Assembly (NCBI GenBank): GCA_031256755.1
Contig: JAIRPZ010000312.1
Coordinates: 1 to 19,516 of the forward strand
Reading direction: 5' to 3'
Origin: Planctomycetaceae bacterium
GTDB taxonomy: Bacteria; Planctomycetota; Planctomycetia; Pirellulales; Thermoguttaceae
DNA: 19,516 nt
Position numbers and translations under genes: made by a program
Part shown: positions 9,901 to 16,796 of the stretch, piece by piece
Layout: each line of letters opens with the position of its first letter
Numbering within the stretch: position 1 is the first letter of the stretch
The notes under the pieces: generated by a model
Told to the model about the DNA's origin: nothing
The model's input: only the letters and a program-made list of their open reading frames with translations
Databases searched by the model: none

Positions 9901-9990
9901 AAGCAGAACAATATCTGCGTTTTCGGCAGCGAAGCGAAACTGACCGAAGATAAAGCGTTGTTCAAAACGACAGTGCGTCCGATTGAGTAA
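6928..9990 (+). CDS. Exported M16C zinc metallopeptidase, PreP-like
   Basis: A 1020-residue enzyme of the insulinase superfamily, subfamily M16C (presequence protease/PreP type), full length for the family. The inverted zinc motif is HIMEH at 101-105, with His101 and His105 as ligands and Glu104 as the catalytic base; Glu200 in NEMKGVYSSP is the third ligand. The C-terminal half keeps the substrate-binding Arg876 and Tyr882 in RVQGGAYGGG, followed by SLWSYRDPHLKRT. A charged helical linker (about 508-560) separates the two halves, as in PreP. The family cuts unfolded peptides, up to several dozen residues long, inside a closed chamber. Residues 1-27 look like a signal peptide (RILLFLSLTFALIFAA), so it should act outside the cytoplasm. 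No Shine-Dalgarno site is seen; ATG at 6940 (residue 5) is an alternative start. It is divergent from the DUF4105 operon and convergent with the kinase gene. Confidence 0.93.
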   Translation: MNSTMKRILLFLSLTFALIFAARFLCAQTNPTKTMTEKKAPQHPNWKLQWTQTVDEIKSTAYMFQHEKSGAPLLYLANEDDNKVFCIAFRTPPTDSSGIAHIMEHSALCGSERFPSKEPFVDLLKGSLQTFLNAFTSDDRTMYPVASRNDKDFQNLMTVYLDAVFFPNVKKIPEILMQEGWHYEVDAEGNLTYNGIVYNEMKGVYSSPQSVLYRTIQKSMYPGSTYANDSGGNPDDIPRLTQEKFAAFHDKFYHPSNSLIYLYGNGSIEKHLDFLDKEFLSRFRKQTVDAATKPQPEFAGPIDITAEYAVDEGTATAGKTFLSMNYLLPTDLDNAERSYGMDLLTYILVDSEAGQLRRALLDAGIGLDVDASFDSSILQPCFSIVVQESDPDKKEKFLEVLNTTLKKLADGGLDRKIVEGAISRTEFTLREFQVSGYPKGLVLNMNVLETWAYGGDPLKHLRFEPVLQKFYADLNHAKPHKLYFETLIQKYLLDNPSRGFVMLKPKPGLEKENADKLAAKLAEIKAKLSPEQLDTIKKQQQILKDRQSSPDKPEDVAKIPQLALSDVDKKAEEVPFAETKSTVPIVNIDVDTNKIVYVTILFELTPWKESPAMLSFFSDVLGRFDTENYSYADLNTEIDMHTGGIGTGLSVSPIEGETDKFKLHFSVRVKTTLPKLEKGLELVHEILTKTKFADTARLKEIVQEYRAGMAQSLMSAGNRCSFPLVRSASYFSPINKYHEFTDGLEYYKFLVDLEKNFDAKSGEFAGTLQRFADSHFSLFAQSNGQIFVTVPKEQFDKGVRASLQKFAAKFPEEKQSDLTMPQIPKLEQLNEAVVIPSKVQYVVKTADYRKSGFAYSGKMLVLTNVLRTGYLWNNVRVQGGAYGGGFSAGRSGVFSLWSYRDPHLKRTVDIYEGIADYLEKLELSEEELTKAKIATIGALDKPLTPAEKGGRVAGMLLSGLTQADIQKERDEVLSTTVEDLRQFAPMFRDGMKQNNICVFGSEAKLTEDKALFKTTVRPIE

Positions 9991-10048
9991 CCGGCGGCGG
10001 GCGCACAGGCGTTTCGGGCGGGAGTTTCGGGAAAACATTGGGAATTGG

Positions 10049-10081
10049 GAACGTCTGCACCGCGGCAGCAGTCGGACGTTC
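10049..10081. terminator. Weak hairpin between convergent genes
   Basis: Seven-base inverted repeat GAACGTC (10049-10055) and GACGTTC (10075-10081) around a GC-rich 19-base loop, in the 125-base gap between the convergent peptidase and kinase genes. No T-run follows on either strand, so a terminator role rests mainly on position. Confidence 0.25.
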
Positions 10082-10115
10082 TCAAAACGGCAGTACGGAT
10101 TGCCGGACTGATGCA

Positions 10116-10982
10116 TCAGCAGATGTCTTTTTTTTCGGGAGTGCGGCGGAAGATTGGAACGGACTGCAAAAAATGAATCACTTCCTTCATGCTTTTGGGA
10201 CGGTCTGCCGGTTTTTTCGCCAGCATCGCTTTGAGCAGATCGGAAAAACCGGGAGTAACGTTTTTATTTCGCAGAGCAATGGTCGGCGGCGGCGTACCAA
10301 TATGTTTATGCAGCAGGTCGGCAAGTGTTTCTCCGGCGAAAACAAGACGGGCGGTCAATAATTCATAAAAGGTGCAGCCCAAACTGTAAATGTCCGCACC
10401 CGGTTCCGGCGGTTGTCCCTGTATTTGTTCCGGCGACATATAACTGGCGGTACCCTGCACTTTCGATTTTGCCGTAAAATACTTCATAAAGCCGGTGACA
10501 ATGCGGCGGGCAAGGGCAAAATCAATCATCTTTATCCTGACGGTTTCAGGATCAAAGAGGAAATTATCCGGTTTGACATCGCGGTGAATCCAGCCGTTGT
10601 CATGCTGATATTGCAAGGCAGCCGCCATTTGAAGCATAATTTGCGGCAAATGACGGCAATAGGTATCATAACCGCGGTTGATCCATGTTTTCATGTTGAT
10701 CGCCGGAAACCATTCCATGCAGATATACGGATTCTTGCCGGATTTATCGTAATGATAAATCCGTATCAGATTCGGATGATCGAATTTTTCAGCGACTTTG
10801 AATTCATGTTCGAGCAGCAGCATTTGATCTTTGTCTTGCACTTTGGATTCAAGGAGTGTTTTTAATCCGACAAACTCTCTTTTCGCATCGTCATAAGCCC
10901 GCCACAGACAACACGATTGTCCGCGGTTGACCACTTCCAGCAAGCGGTAAGGACCAATATAATCAACGGCAAAACTCATCAT
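10116..10982 (-). CDS. Ser/Thr protein kinase, catalytic domain only
   Basis: A 288-residue cytoplasmic protein that is almost entirely one Hanks-type kinase domain, without a membrane segment or sensor domain. Visible motifs: ATP-anchoring Lys41 in VGLKTL, a candidate alpha-C Glu at 58-60, catalytic loop HRDVKPDN (Asp135, Lys137, Asn140), metal-binding Asp154, SPEQ (183-186) at the end of the activation segment, and DIYSLGCTFYELLTAR in the F-helix region. Oddities: the usual DFG is DFA (154-156), and the glycine-rich loop is reduced to NRGQSCCLWRA with a single glycine. The catalytic residues are all present, so it is probably active. Two adjacent ATGs (10982 and 10979) are possible starts. 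A strong promoter lies just upstream, divergent from that of the acyl ligase fusion. The substrate is unknown. Confidence 0.9.
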   Translation of the reverse strand: MMSFAVDYIGPYRLLEVVNRGQSCCLWRAYDDAKREFVGLKTLLESKVQDKDQMLLLEHEFKVAEKFDHPNLIRIYHYDKSGKNPYICMEWFPAINMKTWINRGYDTYCRHLPQIMLQMAAALQYQHDNGWIHRDVKPDNFLFDPETVRIKMIDFALARRIVTGFMKYFTAKSKVQGTASYMSPEQIQGQPPEPGADIYSLGCTFYELLTARLVFAGETLADLLHKHIGTPPPTIALRNKNVTPGFSDLLKAMLAKKPADRPKSMKEVIHFLQSVPIFRRTPEKKDIC

Positions 10983-11012
10983 TGCAACATCTGCAAAAGA
11001 CCGAATACGGTA

Positions 11013-11041
11013 AGGATACCGTCTTTATTTCGGAATGTCAA
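11013..11041 (-). promoter_or_regulatory. Sigma70-type promoter of the kinase gene, overlapped by a dyad
   Basis: Read on the minus strand: TTGACA (11041-11036), 17 bases, TATCCT (11018-11013), with the kinase start about 30 bases downstream. A dyad with six-base arms, ACGGTA (11007-11012) and TACCGT (11017-11022), straddles the -10, as an operator might. Confidence 0.55.
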
Positions 11042-11120
11042 CCTGTCCGCGGGCTGTCATAAAAATTCTCCGCCGTTACCGTTATCCCGCCGCCAGTCGG
11101 CACCGATTTTACCGCATACC

Positions 11121-11149
11121 TTGTCAAACTGCCCTGCGTCCCTTACAAT
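11121..11149 (+). promoter_or_regulatory. Sigma70-type promoter of the acyl ligase fusion gene
   Basis: TTGTCA (11121-11126), 17 bases, TACAAT (11144-11149). Transcription would begin near 11156, about 30 bases before the GTG at 11186. It faces away from the kinase promoter, with about 80 bases between the two -35 boxes. Confidence 0.55.
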
Positions 11150-11185
11150 GCAGCACTCCGATATTTTCGTCACCCCTATATCCCC

Positions 11186-14100
11186 GTGCCTCAAGCGACT
11201 CCTTTCGGACCAGAAACGCTGGTTCAACTCATCCGGTACAGAGCCGAAACCGAACCAAATCATCAAGCGTTCACCTATCTCGCCAACGGAATTGATGACG
11301 AAATCGTCATGACCAATGCCGATCTCGACCAAAAAGCCCGCAGAATCGCCGCTTATCTGCAAAGCCGGAATATGTTCGGACAGCGGATTTTGCTGCTTTA
11401 TCCCCCCGGTCTCGAATTCATCGCCGCTTATTTCGGCTGCCTTTACGCCGGAGCCATTGCCGTTCCCGTCTATCCGCCCCGAAAAAACCGGTCTATGCTT
11501 CGCATTCAATCCGTCGCTCATTCCGCCGAAGCCGCCGTCGCCCTCACCACCGAAGACGTTCTTAAACGCGTCGGCGAAATGATCGAAGAAGCACCTTCTC
11601 TCAAATCCCTGCAATGGACGGCAACTTGTCATATAGAATCCGGTCTCGAAAACCAATGGCAGCCGCCCGGCATCAATTCCGAAACCATTGCGTTTTTGCA
11701 GTACACTTCCGGCTCAACCGGTACCCCCAAAGGAGTCATTCTCACTCACGGCAATCTCATTCACAATTCCCGAATGATTTACGAAGGGTTTGAACATACC
11801 CGAACCGGTCAGGGAGTATTTTGGCTGCCGAGTTATCACGATATGGGACTCATCGGCGGCATCATTCAGCCGATTTACTGCGGCAGACCGAATGTGATTA
11901 TGTCGCCGCTCACTTTTCTGCAAAAGCCGTTCCGCTGGCTCGCCGCCATCAGCAAATATCGGGCAACAACCAGCGGCGGACCAAACTTCGCTTACGATCT
12001 CTGCGTCAGGAACATTCCCGATGAACAGTTGGACGAACTTGATTTGAGCAGTTGGACAGTCGCTTTCAACGGTGCCGAACCGGTACTTGCCGAAACAATG
12101 GAGTCCTTTGCGAAAAAATTTGAACGGTGCGGTTTCCGTTACGAAGCATTTTATCCATGTTTCGGTTTAGCGGAAGGAACGCTGATCGTTTCCGGCGGTT
12201 ACGTAAAAAATAAACCGGTGATCAAAACGTTTGATGCCAAAGCATTGTCGATGGGAAAAGCGGCGGAAGTCAGCGGTCAGCAGTCCGCAAAGACCGTCCG
12301 TTATGTTTCCAGCGGGCGGAAGATTTTGCCGGACGAAAGGATCGCCGTGGTCGACCCGGAAACGTGCGAAGAGTGTCCCGATTCGATCGTCGGCGAAATC
12401 TGGGTCAATAGTCCGAGTAATGCCAAAGGATACTGGCATTCCCCCGAAGCCACCGAAACGACATTTCGGGCCAAAATCAGCGGGCAGCCGCAAGCGGACA
12501 GCCGGCAAACCGACCTCTGTTATATGCGCACCGGCGATCTCGGTTTCATGACGGACGGCGAACTTTTTGTTACAGGAAGAATCAAGGACCTGATCATTGT
12601 ACGGGGTGTGAATGTTTATCCGCAGGACATCGAAATGACCGTTCAAAAAGCCGATTCCGCTTTCCGCCCGCTCAGCGGTGCCGCTTTTATGGTATCCGCG
12701 GGCGGACATTCAGAAAACGGAACACCGGCTGCTCCTGCCGAACATTTAGTGATCGTCCAAGAGTTGGAACGCCGGTTCAAAGGAGATACTGCCCCGCTGT
12801 TCGCCGCTGTTCAAAAAGCCGTTGCTCTTGAACACGAAATCCCTGTGAAAGCCGTCGTGTTTATCAAACAGGGAAGTATTCCGAAAACGTCGAGCGGCAA
12901 GATTCAGCATCACGCCTGCCGCAGCGGTTTTCTTGACGGATCATTTATCAATTCCAAGTCCGAAATTGCCCGCTGGGTCTCCGGCGATGCGGCGTTCAAT
13001 TTTGTGCAGGACGGCGACTCCGAAAATGCGCTGGCGGAAGCGGTCGGCATTACCGATGCCGCAGATCACCGCCGCCTTGTTCGGGGAACAATCGAGCCGT
13101 TTGCCGCAGAATCGCTGGTCAAGCCGGTTATGCCGGAAACGGCACCGGTGAAACCGGAACGCCTCCTCATCAAAGAAATGCTTCCCGCTCAAACGCAAAC
13201 GCTGTCGCTCGTTTCCAAAGAAGAAATTGCCGCCATTATCCTTGAAGAAGTCCGAAAAGTTGCCAAAGAACGCGCCGTTCATCTGACCCTTGACACCGAC
13301 ATTACGGAACTTGGTCTTGATTCGCTGGAACGCATGGAAATTCTCGCTTCACTGGAAGACCGGTTTGGCGGACAATTTCCTGAATCGATCCTGCCGGAAC
13401 TTTTCACCGCCCAGCAGGTTCTTGATGCGGTTCTGATTTATCTCGGCACCGGTCCAAGAAAAATAGCGGCGAGCAGTGATTCGGAAACGCCCCGCAGCGG
13501 CGATGCGGCGAACATCAGCGAAGAGAATTACCGTATCGAAAAGTTTCCTGAATATATACGCCTGAAAGCCGGTCTTGATTTAATCAGGGACTCCGGTTTG
13601 AATCGGTTTTTTGACGTTCACGAAGGCATCACCAATGACCGCGCGATGATCAGCGGCAAGGAATATATTAACTTTTCCAACTATAATTACGTTAATACTT
13701 CCGGCGATCCTGAAGTTACAAAGGCCGCCGTTGAAGCGTGCGAAAAATACGGAACGAGTGTTTCTGCCAGCCGGCTGGTTTCCGGCAACAAACCGATTCA
13801 CCGGGAACTTGAAAACGCCATCAGCAGGTTTCTCGGCTGCGAAGATACTATCGTCATGGTCGGCGGTCATTCGACAAACGAAGGGGTTATCGGACATTTA
13901 TTGAACGAAAAAGATATGATTTTGTTCGATGCTCTGGCGCATAACAGTATTGTGGAAGGAGCGTTGCTTTCCGGTGCGAGGCGGAGACCGTTTCCGCATA
14001 ATGATTGGGAAGCGGCGGACTGGATTTTGAACAAACATCGGGGAGAATACCGCCGGGTATTGATCGCTGTCGAAGGCGTTTACAGTATGGACGGCGATTA

Positions 14101-14725
14101 TCCCGACTTGCCGAAATTGATTGAAGTCAAGAAACGGCACGGAGTGATGCTGATGGTCGATGAAGCCCACTCGCTCGGCGTGCTTGGCACAACAGGACGC
14201 GGCATCGGCGAACATTTCAACGTTGACCGGAAAGATGTTGACGTTTGGATGTGTACTTTGAGCAAGACATTTGCCAGTGTCGGCGGTTATATCAGCGGTT
14301 CGAAAGAGTTGGTCGAATATCTGAAATACACGGCACCGAATTTTGTGTTTAGCGTGGGCATTTCGCCGCCGAATTGTGCAGCCGCATTAGCGGCGGTGCA
14401 GGTTTTGGAACGCGAACCGCAGCGGGTTGAACGTTTACGGCAGAACAGCGGATTATTGCTGCAATTATTGAAGAGCAGCGGATTTGACACAGGAACGAGC
14501 GGCGGGACGGCTGTCGTGCCGGTCATTTTGGGCAATTCAATGCTTGCATTGCAAATGTCGAAAGGACTATTTGACCGTGGTGTAAATGTTCAGCCGATCC
14601 TGCATCCGGCGGTGGAGGAAAAGGCGGCGCGTTTGCGTTTCTTTGTAACTTCCGCACATACGGAAGAGCAAATCCGGTACACGGTCAATGCTCTGACGGA
14701 AACATACAAAGAGCGGTCTGTTTAG
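11186..14725 (+). CDS. Fatty acyl-AMP ligase / acyl carrier protein / alpha-oxoamine synthase fusion
   Basis: A 1179-residue, three-domain enzyme. Residues 1 to about 590 are an AMP-forming fatty acyl ligase: YTSGSTGTPKG (173-183), FGLAEGTL (326-333), RTGDLGF (448-454), catalytic Lys572 in PKTSSGK, and VSSGRKILPDERIAVVDPET in the FAAL-type region. After a linker (about 595-675), residues 680-755 are an acyl carrier protein with the phosphopantetheine site Ser713 in LGLDSLE. Residues about 785-1179 are a PLP-dependent alpha-oxoamine synthase: ASRLVSGN (862-869), His919 (PLP stacking), Asp992 and His995 in VDEAHSLG, and Schiff-base Lys1027 in TLSKTFASVGGYISG. Inferred reaction: the fatty acid is adenylated, loaded on the internal ACP, then condensed with an amino acid to an alpha-amino ketone, as serine palmitoyltransferase does with serine. 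The amino acid used cannot be read from sequence. The start is GTG without a Shine-Dalgarno site. Confidence 0.93.
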   Translation: MPQATPFGPETLVQLIRYRAETEPNHQAFTYLANGIDDEIVMTNADLDQKARRIAAYLQSRNMFGQRILLLYPPGLEFIAAYFGCLYAGAIAVPVYPPRKNRSMLRIQSVAHSAEAAVALTTEDVLKRVGEMIEEAPSLKSLQWTATCHIESGLENQWQPPGINSETIAFLQYTSGSTGTPKGVILTHGNLIHNSRMIYEGFEHTRTGQGVFWLPSYHDMGLIGGIIQPIYCGRPNVIMSPLTFLQKPFRWLAAISKYRATTSGGPNFAYDLCVRNIPDEQLDELDLSSWTVAFNGAEPVLAETMESFAKKFERCGFRYEAFYPCFGLAEGTLIVSGGYVKNKPVIKTFDAKALSMGKAAEVSGQQSAKTVRYVSSGRKILPDERIAVVDPETCEECPDSIVGEIWVNSPSNAKGYWHSPEATETTFRAKISGQPQADSRQTDLCYMRTGDLGFMTDGELFVTGRIKDLIIVRGVNVYPQDIEMTVQKADSAFRPLSGAAFMVSAGGHSENGTPAAPAEHLVIVQELERRFKGDTAPLFAAVQKAVALEHEIPVKAVVFIKQGSIPKTSSGKIQHHACRSGFLDGSFINSKSEIARWVSGDAAFNFVQDGDSENALAEAVGITDAADHRRLVRGTIEPFAAESLVKPVMPETAPVKPERLLIKEMLPAQTQTLSLVSKEEIAAIILEEVRKVAKERAVHLTLDTDITELGLDSLERMEILASLEDRFGGQFPESILPELFTAQQVLDAVLIYLGTGPRKIAASSDSETPRSGDAANISEENYRIEKFPEYIRLKAGLDLIRDSGLNRFFDVHEGITNDRAMISGKEYINFSNYNYVNTSGDPEVTKAAVEACEKYGTSVSASRLVSGNKPIHRELENAISRFLGCEDTIVMVGGHSTNEGVIGHLLNEKDMILFDALAHNSIVEGALLSGARRRPFPHNDWEAADWILNKHRGEYRRVLIAVEGVYSMDGDYPDLPKLIEVKKRHGVMLMVDEAHSLGVLGTTGRGIGEHFNVDRKDVDVWMCTLSKTFASVGGYISGSKELVEYLKYTAPNFVFSVGISPPNCAAALAAVQVLEREPQRVERLRQNSGLLLQLLKSSGFDTGTSGGTAVVPVILGNSMLALQMSKGLFDRGVNVQPILHPAVEEKAARLRFFVTSAHTEEQIRYTVNALTETYKERSV

Positions 14726-14815
14726 TCCTTGCCGGACGGACGTATTTTTGTAATAAAAAATCCTGTTTTATCCTGTCAAACGTGTCCAAAATACGCCTAT
14801 TCAGCAAGGGCTGCC

Positions 14816-14841
14816 GCCGGCAATATCCGGCTTCATCTTTT
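14816..14841 (+). terminator. Possible terminator after the acyl ligase fusion
   Basis: GCCGG (14816-14820), loop CAATAT, CCGGC (14827-14831), then the T-rich TTCATCTTTT. The stem is only five base pairs and lies about 90 bases after the stop codon, so this is a weak call. Confidence 0.3.
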
Positions 14842-14862
14842 CAGCCGCACCGTCATGACATG

Positions 14863-15339
14863 TCAGTCCTTCAACTCAAAGCGGAAATGATTGGCTTTGC
14901 GCTCGACCGTTGCCTTTAAGTCCGTTGCGTCCCGATCATTGTACTTCTCCGGCAGGAAATTCTTCGTCAAAGGAAGTTCAACCGGTTCGGCAACAGCATA
15001 AGGCGAATAATCTTCCTCTTTCGGTTCCGGCGGCGGTAATTCTTTGCCGTTTTTATCGACATTGAGAATCTTCGAAATAAGCACGATATAATCGCCCGGT
15101 ACGGCACCGCTTTTCTCTGCGCCCTGCGTGGCAACGACAAACTTGCCGTCCTTATCTGTCGAAGCAAACGCTCCGCGCCCGTCCGGCGTTGTTTGGACAA
15201 ATTGCACAAGCGCATTATCAACGGGCTGTCCGTTATAATACACTTCGCCGGTCACCGTGAACACGTGAATCCCGCCGGCGCAGCCGGAAATGATTGTTAT
15301 TGTTACGATAAGGATCGTAATCGTTGTTAATGTTTTCAT
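14863..15339 (-). CDS. Small lipoprotein with carboxypeptidase-regulatory-like domain
   Basis: A 158-residue protein. The N-terminus MKTLTTITILIVTITIISGC is a lipoprotein signal with lipobox ISGC and acceptor Cys20. Residues about 27-90 have the pattern VTGEVYYNGQPVDNALVQF ... TDKDGKFVV ... GAVPGDYIVLISK of the carboxypeptidase regulatory-like (CarboxypepD_reg) beta-sandwich. This is a very common planctomycete lipoprotein type, often found directly after DUF1559 genes, as here. Its exact role is unknown. It lies 152 bases downstream of the DUF1559 stop, on the same strand. No promoter of its own is apparent, so it may be read from the DUF1559 promoter, although a large inverted repeat lies in the gap. 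No clear Shine-Dalgarno site is seen. Confidence 0.85.
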   Translation of the reverse strand: MKTLTTITILIVTITIISGCAGGIHVFTVTGEVYYNGQPVDNALVQFVQTTPDGRGAFASTDKDGKFVVATQGAEKSGAVPGDYIVLISKILNVDKNGKELPPPEPKEEDYSPYAVAEPVELPLTKNFLPEKYNDRDATDLKATVERKANHFRFELKD

Positions 15340-15371
15340 GGTATTGTTGATTGTTAAAGGTTGTTCTTTTC

Positions 15372-15478
15372 ATTGATAATGGATAATTGATAATTAGAGA
15401 GACGGCAAATTGCAGACGGCAGACCGCAGCAAGAAAGAGCCGATCTCATTTTTTAATTGTCAATTATCCATTATCAAT
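15372..15478. repeat. Large inverted repeat between the DUF1559 and lipoprotein genes
   Basis: Two 25-base arms (15372-15396 and 15454-15478) are reverse complements with one mismatch. The arm begins ATTGATAATGGATAATTGA and is AT-rich, while the 57-base centre carries a GC-richer GACGGCA-type repeat. As RNA it would form a long AT-rich stem. It could be a small non-autonomous mobile element or a processing/attenuation structure between the two genes. No target-site duplication is obvious. Confidence 0.75.
15400..15431 (+). repeat. Dispersed GACGGCA-type repeat, copy 1
   Basis: A 32-base sequence beginning AGACGGCAAATTGCAGACGG, matched at 28 of 32 positions by 16556-16587. It lies inside the loop of the large inverted repeat and is itself built from degenerate GACGGCA units. 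Confidence 0.65.
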
Positions 15479-15491
15479 TTTCAATTTCGCC

Positions 15492-16732
15492 TCATGGCGA
15501 CACGCTTTCTCCGCTGTCGCGGGTTGCTAAGGATCCGAACACGCCGAACGGAGATTGACCGGTAACTTTCCAACTTTGTTTCGACGGGTCGCCGGTATTG
15601 ATCGTGTTGTTGATGAACGAGACCGACCCGTCAGCACGGGCAGCGTTCACGCCGCCGGAGTGATAACTGCTCGGCGGCAATGACATTTCCCGCTCCATAC
15701 GCGTAGTTGTCTTCCATAAAAAACACGATACCGTGTTCGGTGCCTGAGTCGCATTGAAAGCGAAGTACGCCCACTCTCTTCCGTGCGCCCAGCGTCTTCC
15801 GATGGGATCGTATGTCTCGGCACCGGTAATAAACTTCGTTTTGTCATTGGGGGTAACCATAGCCAGACACGCATTCGGAACACCGGCATTTTTCGTAATT
15901 TGGGCAATCGCCGTGCGGGCATCGGTCGGGTTTAACGAAATCTTTGATTCACTGAAAAGCAGCGTATTACTCGTTCCGTCTGTTGCGGCATCAAGCGAAA
16001 AACCCTCACTCCATTGAAAGATACCTCTTGCCCATGCATTTTCGTTATAAACGTAGGTTTCATCTCCGGCGCAGCAGCGGTAACTTGATGTTCCGGGGAA
16101 ATCTGCACCGGTACGGTCCTGATTTATTTCCGAAGGACAAAGAATGATGGAAAATTTTATCGTCCAAGGCAGATAATTAACGTCCCATGAAGGTCCCATT
16201 TTCTTGTAGTTAAAAGTACCGTTAACACTGGCGGCCGTTCCGTTGTTTTTGGTCATGTCCGCAACGGCTTGCTGTTCAATGAACGGGAGCAGCCATACCG
16301 TCCACGAAAATGCATCGGTACTCTCCGTGTTGTTTTTTGAATCGTGATAAGGGGCGTTCTTTCCGAACGGCGGGAGCGTTTGATTTGCATCGTGATAGGT
16401 ATGTGCTGCCAATGCCCACTGTTTCTGGTGATTCGAGCATTGCATTCTCCTTGCCGCCTCGCGTGCCTGCTGAATAGCGGGTAAGAGTAAGGCGATGAGC
16501 ATGCCGATAATGGCGATCACGACCAAGAGTTCGATAAGAGTGAATGCCGCAGAATAGACGGCAGATTGCGGATGGCAGACGGCAGCAGAAGGATTACCGT
16601 CTACGGTCTGATGCCCGGCGAGATCAGATTGTCCCCCCCCCCCGTTCTTTTGCCTATTTTACTATGCATGGGAGCGTTTGTAAGGGTTGTGCCGGTAATT
16701 CCGTGAACCGGTGTCAAAATTTTTGTACGCAT
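15492..16732 (-). CDS. DUF1559 pilin-like protein, frame interrupted at a G11 tract
   Basis: Planctomycete DUF1559 family: prepilin motif FTLIELLVVIAIIGM, then QQAREAARRMQCSNHQKQW, YHDANQTLPP, and near the end YHSGGVNAARADGSVSFI. The product would be exported by the type IV pilin/type II secretion route and act as a pseudopilin-like or surface protein. The body (to 15492) is intact. Upstream, the only well-signalled start is ATG at 16732, with AAGGAG seven bases before it and a near-consensus promoter. That ATG reads 43 codons to a TAG at 16601, because 11 Gs (16643-16633, minus strand) put it out of frame. In the prepilin frame there is no ATG, GTG or TTG between a stop at 16661 and TTG at 16526, which lies inside the motif. 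With 12 or 9 Gs the gene encodes 413 or 412 residues, with a long leader (63 residues in the G12 form) that includes a dispersed repeat. It is therefore phase-variable, a pseudogene or mis-sequenced. Confidence 0.8.
16556..16587 (+). repeat. Dispersed GACGGCA-type repeat, copy 2, within the DUF1559 leader
   Basis: It begins AGACGGCAGATTGCGGATGG and matches the copy at 15400-15431 at 28 of 32 positions. It lies between the DUF1559 ATG and the prepilin motif, and would be translated as part of the leader (minus strand, residues including AAVCHPQSAVYS). AGACGG (16577-16582) can pair with CCGTCT (16597-16602). Confidence 0.65.
16633..16643. repeat. Homopolymer C11 (G11 on the coding strand)
   Basis: Eleven consecutive C on the plus strand, at the point where the DUF1559 start codon frame and prepilin frame disagree. 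It is the longest homopolymer noticed in the window, and a length of 9 or 12 would restore the frame. Confidence 0.9.
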
Positions 16733-16739
16733 GGTATTT

Positions 16740-16745
16740 CTCCTT
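16740..16745 (-). promoter_or_regulatory. Shine-Dalgarno site that identifies the DUF1559 start
   Basis: AAGGAG (16745-16740 on the minus strand) lies seven bases before the ATG at 16732. It is the strongest ribosome binding site in the window and supports this ATG as the true start, although it is out of frame with the body of the gene. Confidence 0.75.
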
Positions 16746-16796
16746 TTCATAAAGAGGTAAAAAAATTACTACGCCGACATAGCGTGTACATATCCT

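Noticed and set aside
11057..11656. 199-codon minus-strand frame overlapping the acyl ligase fusion
   Set aside because: It lies opposite the well-supported FAAL N-terminus and has a biased, shadow-like composition without recognisable motifs.
15400..15431. GACGGCA repeats as a CRISPR array
   Set aside because: The units are short, degenerate and nearly adjacent, without spacers of even length, and no cas gene is present.
16601..16732. The 43-codon frame at the DUF1559 ATG as a separate small protein
   Set aside because: It has an excellent start region but an unremarkable low-complexity product with a Gly run from the G tract. The frame relation to the prepilin motif explains it better as the displaced start of DUF1559.
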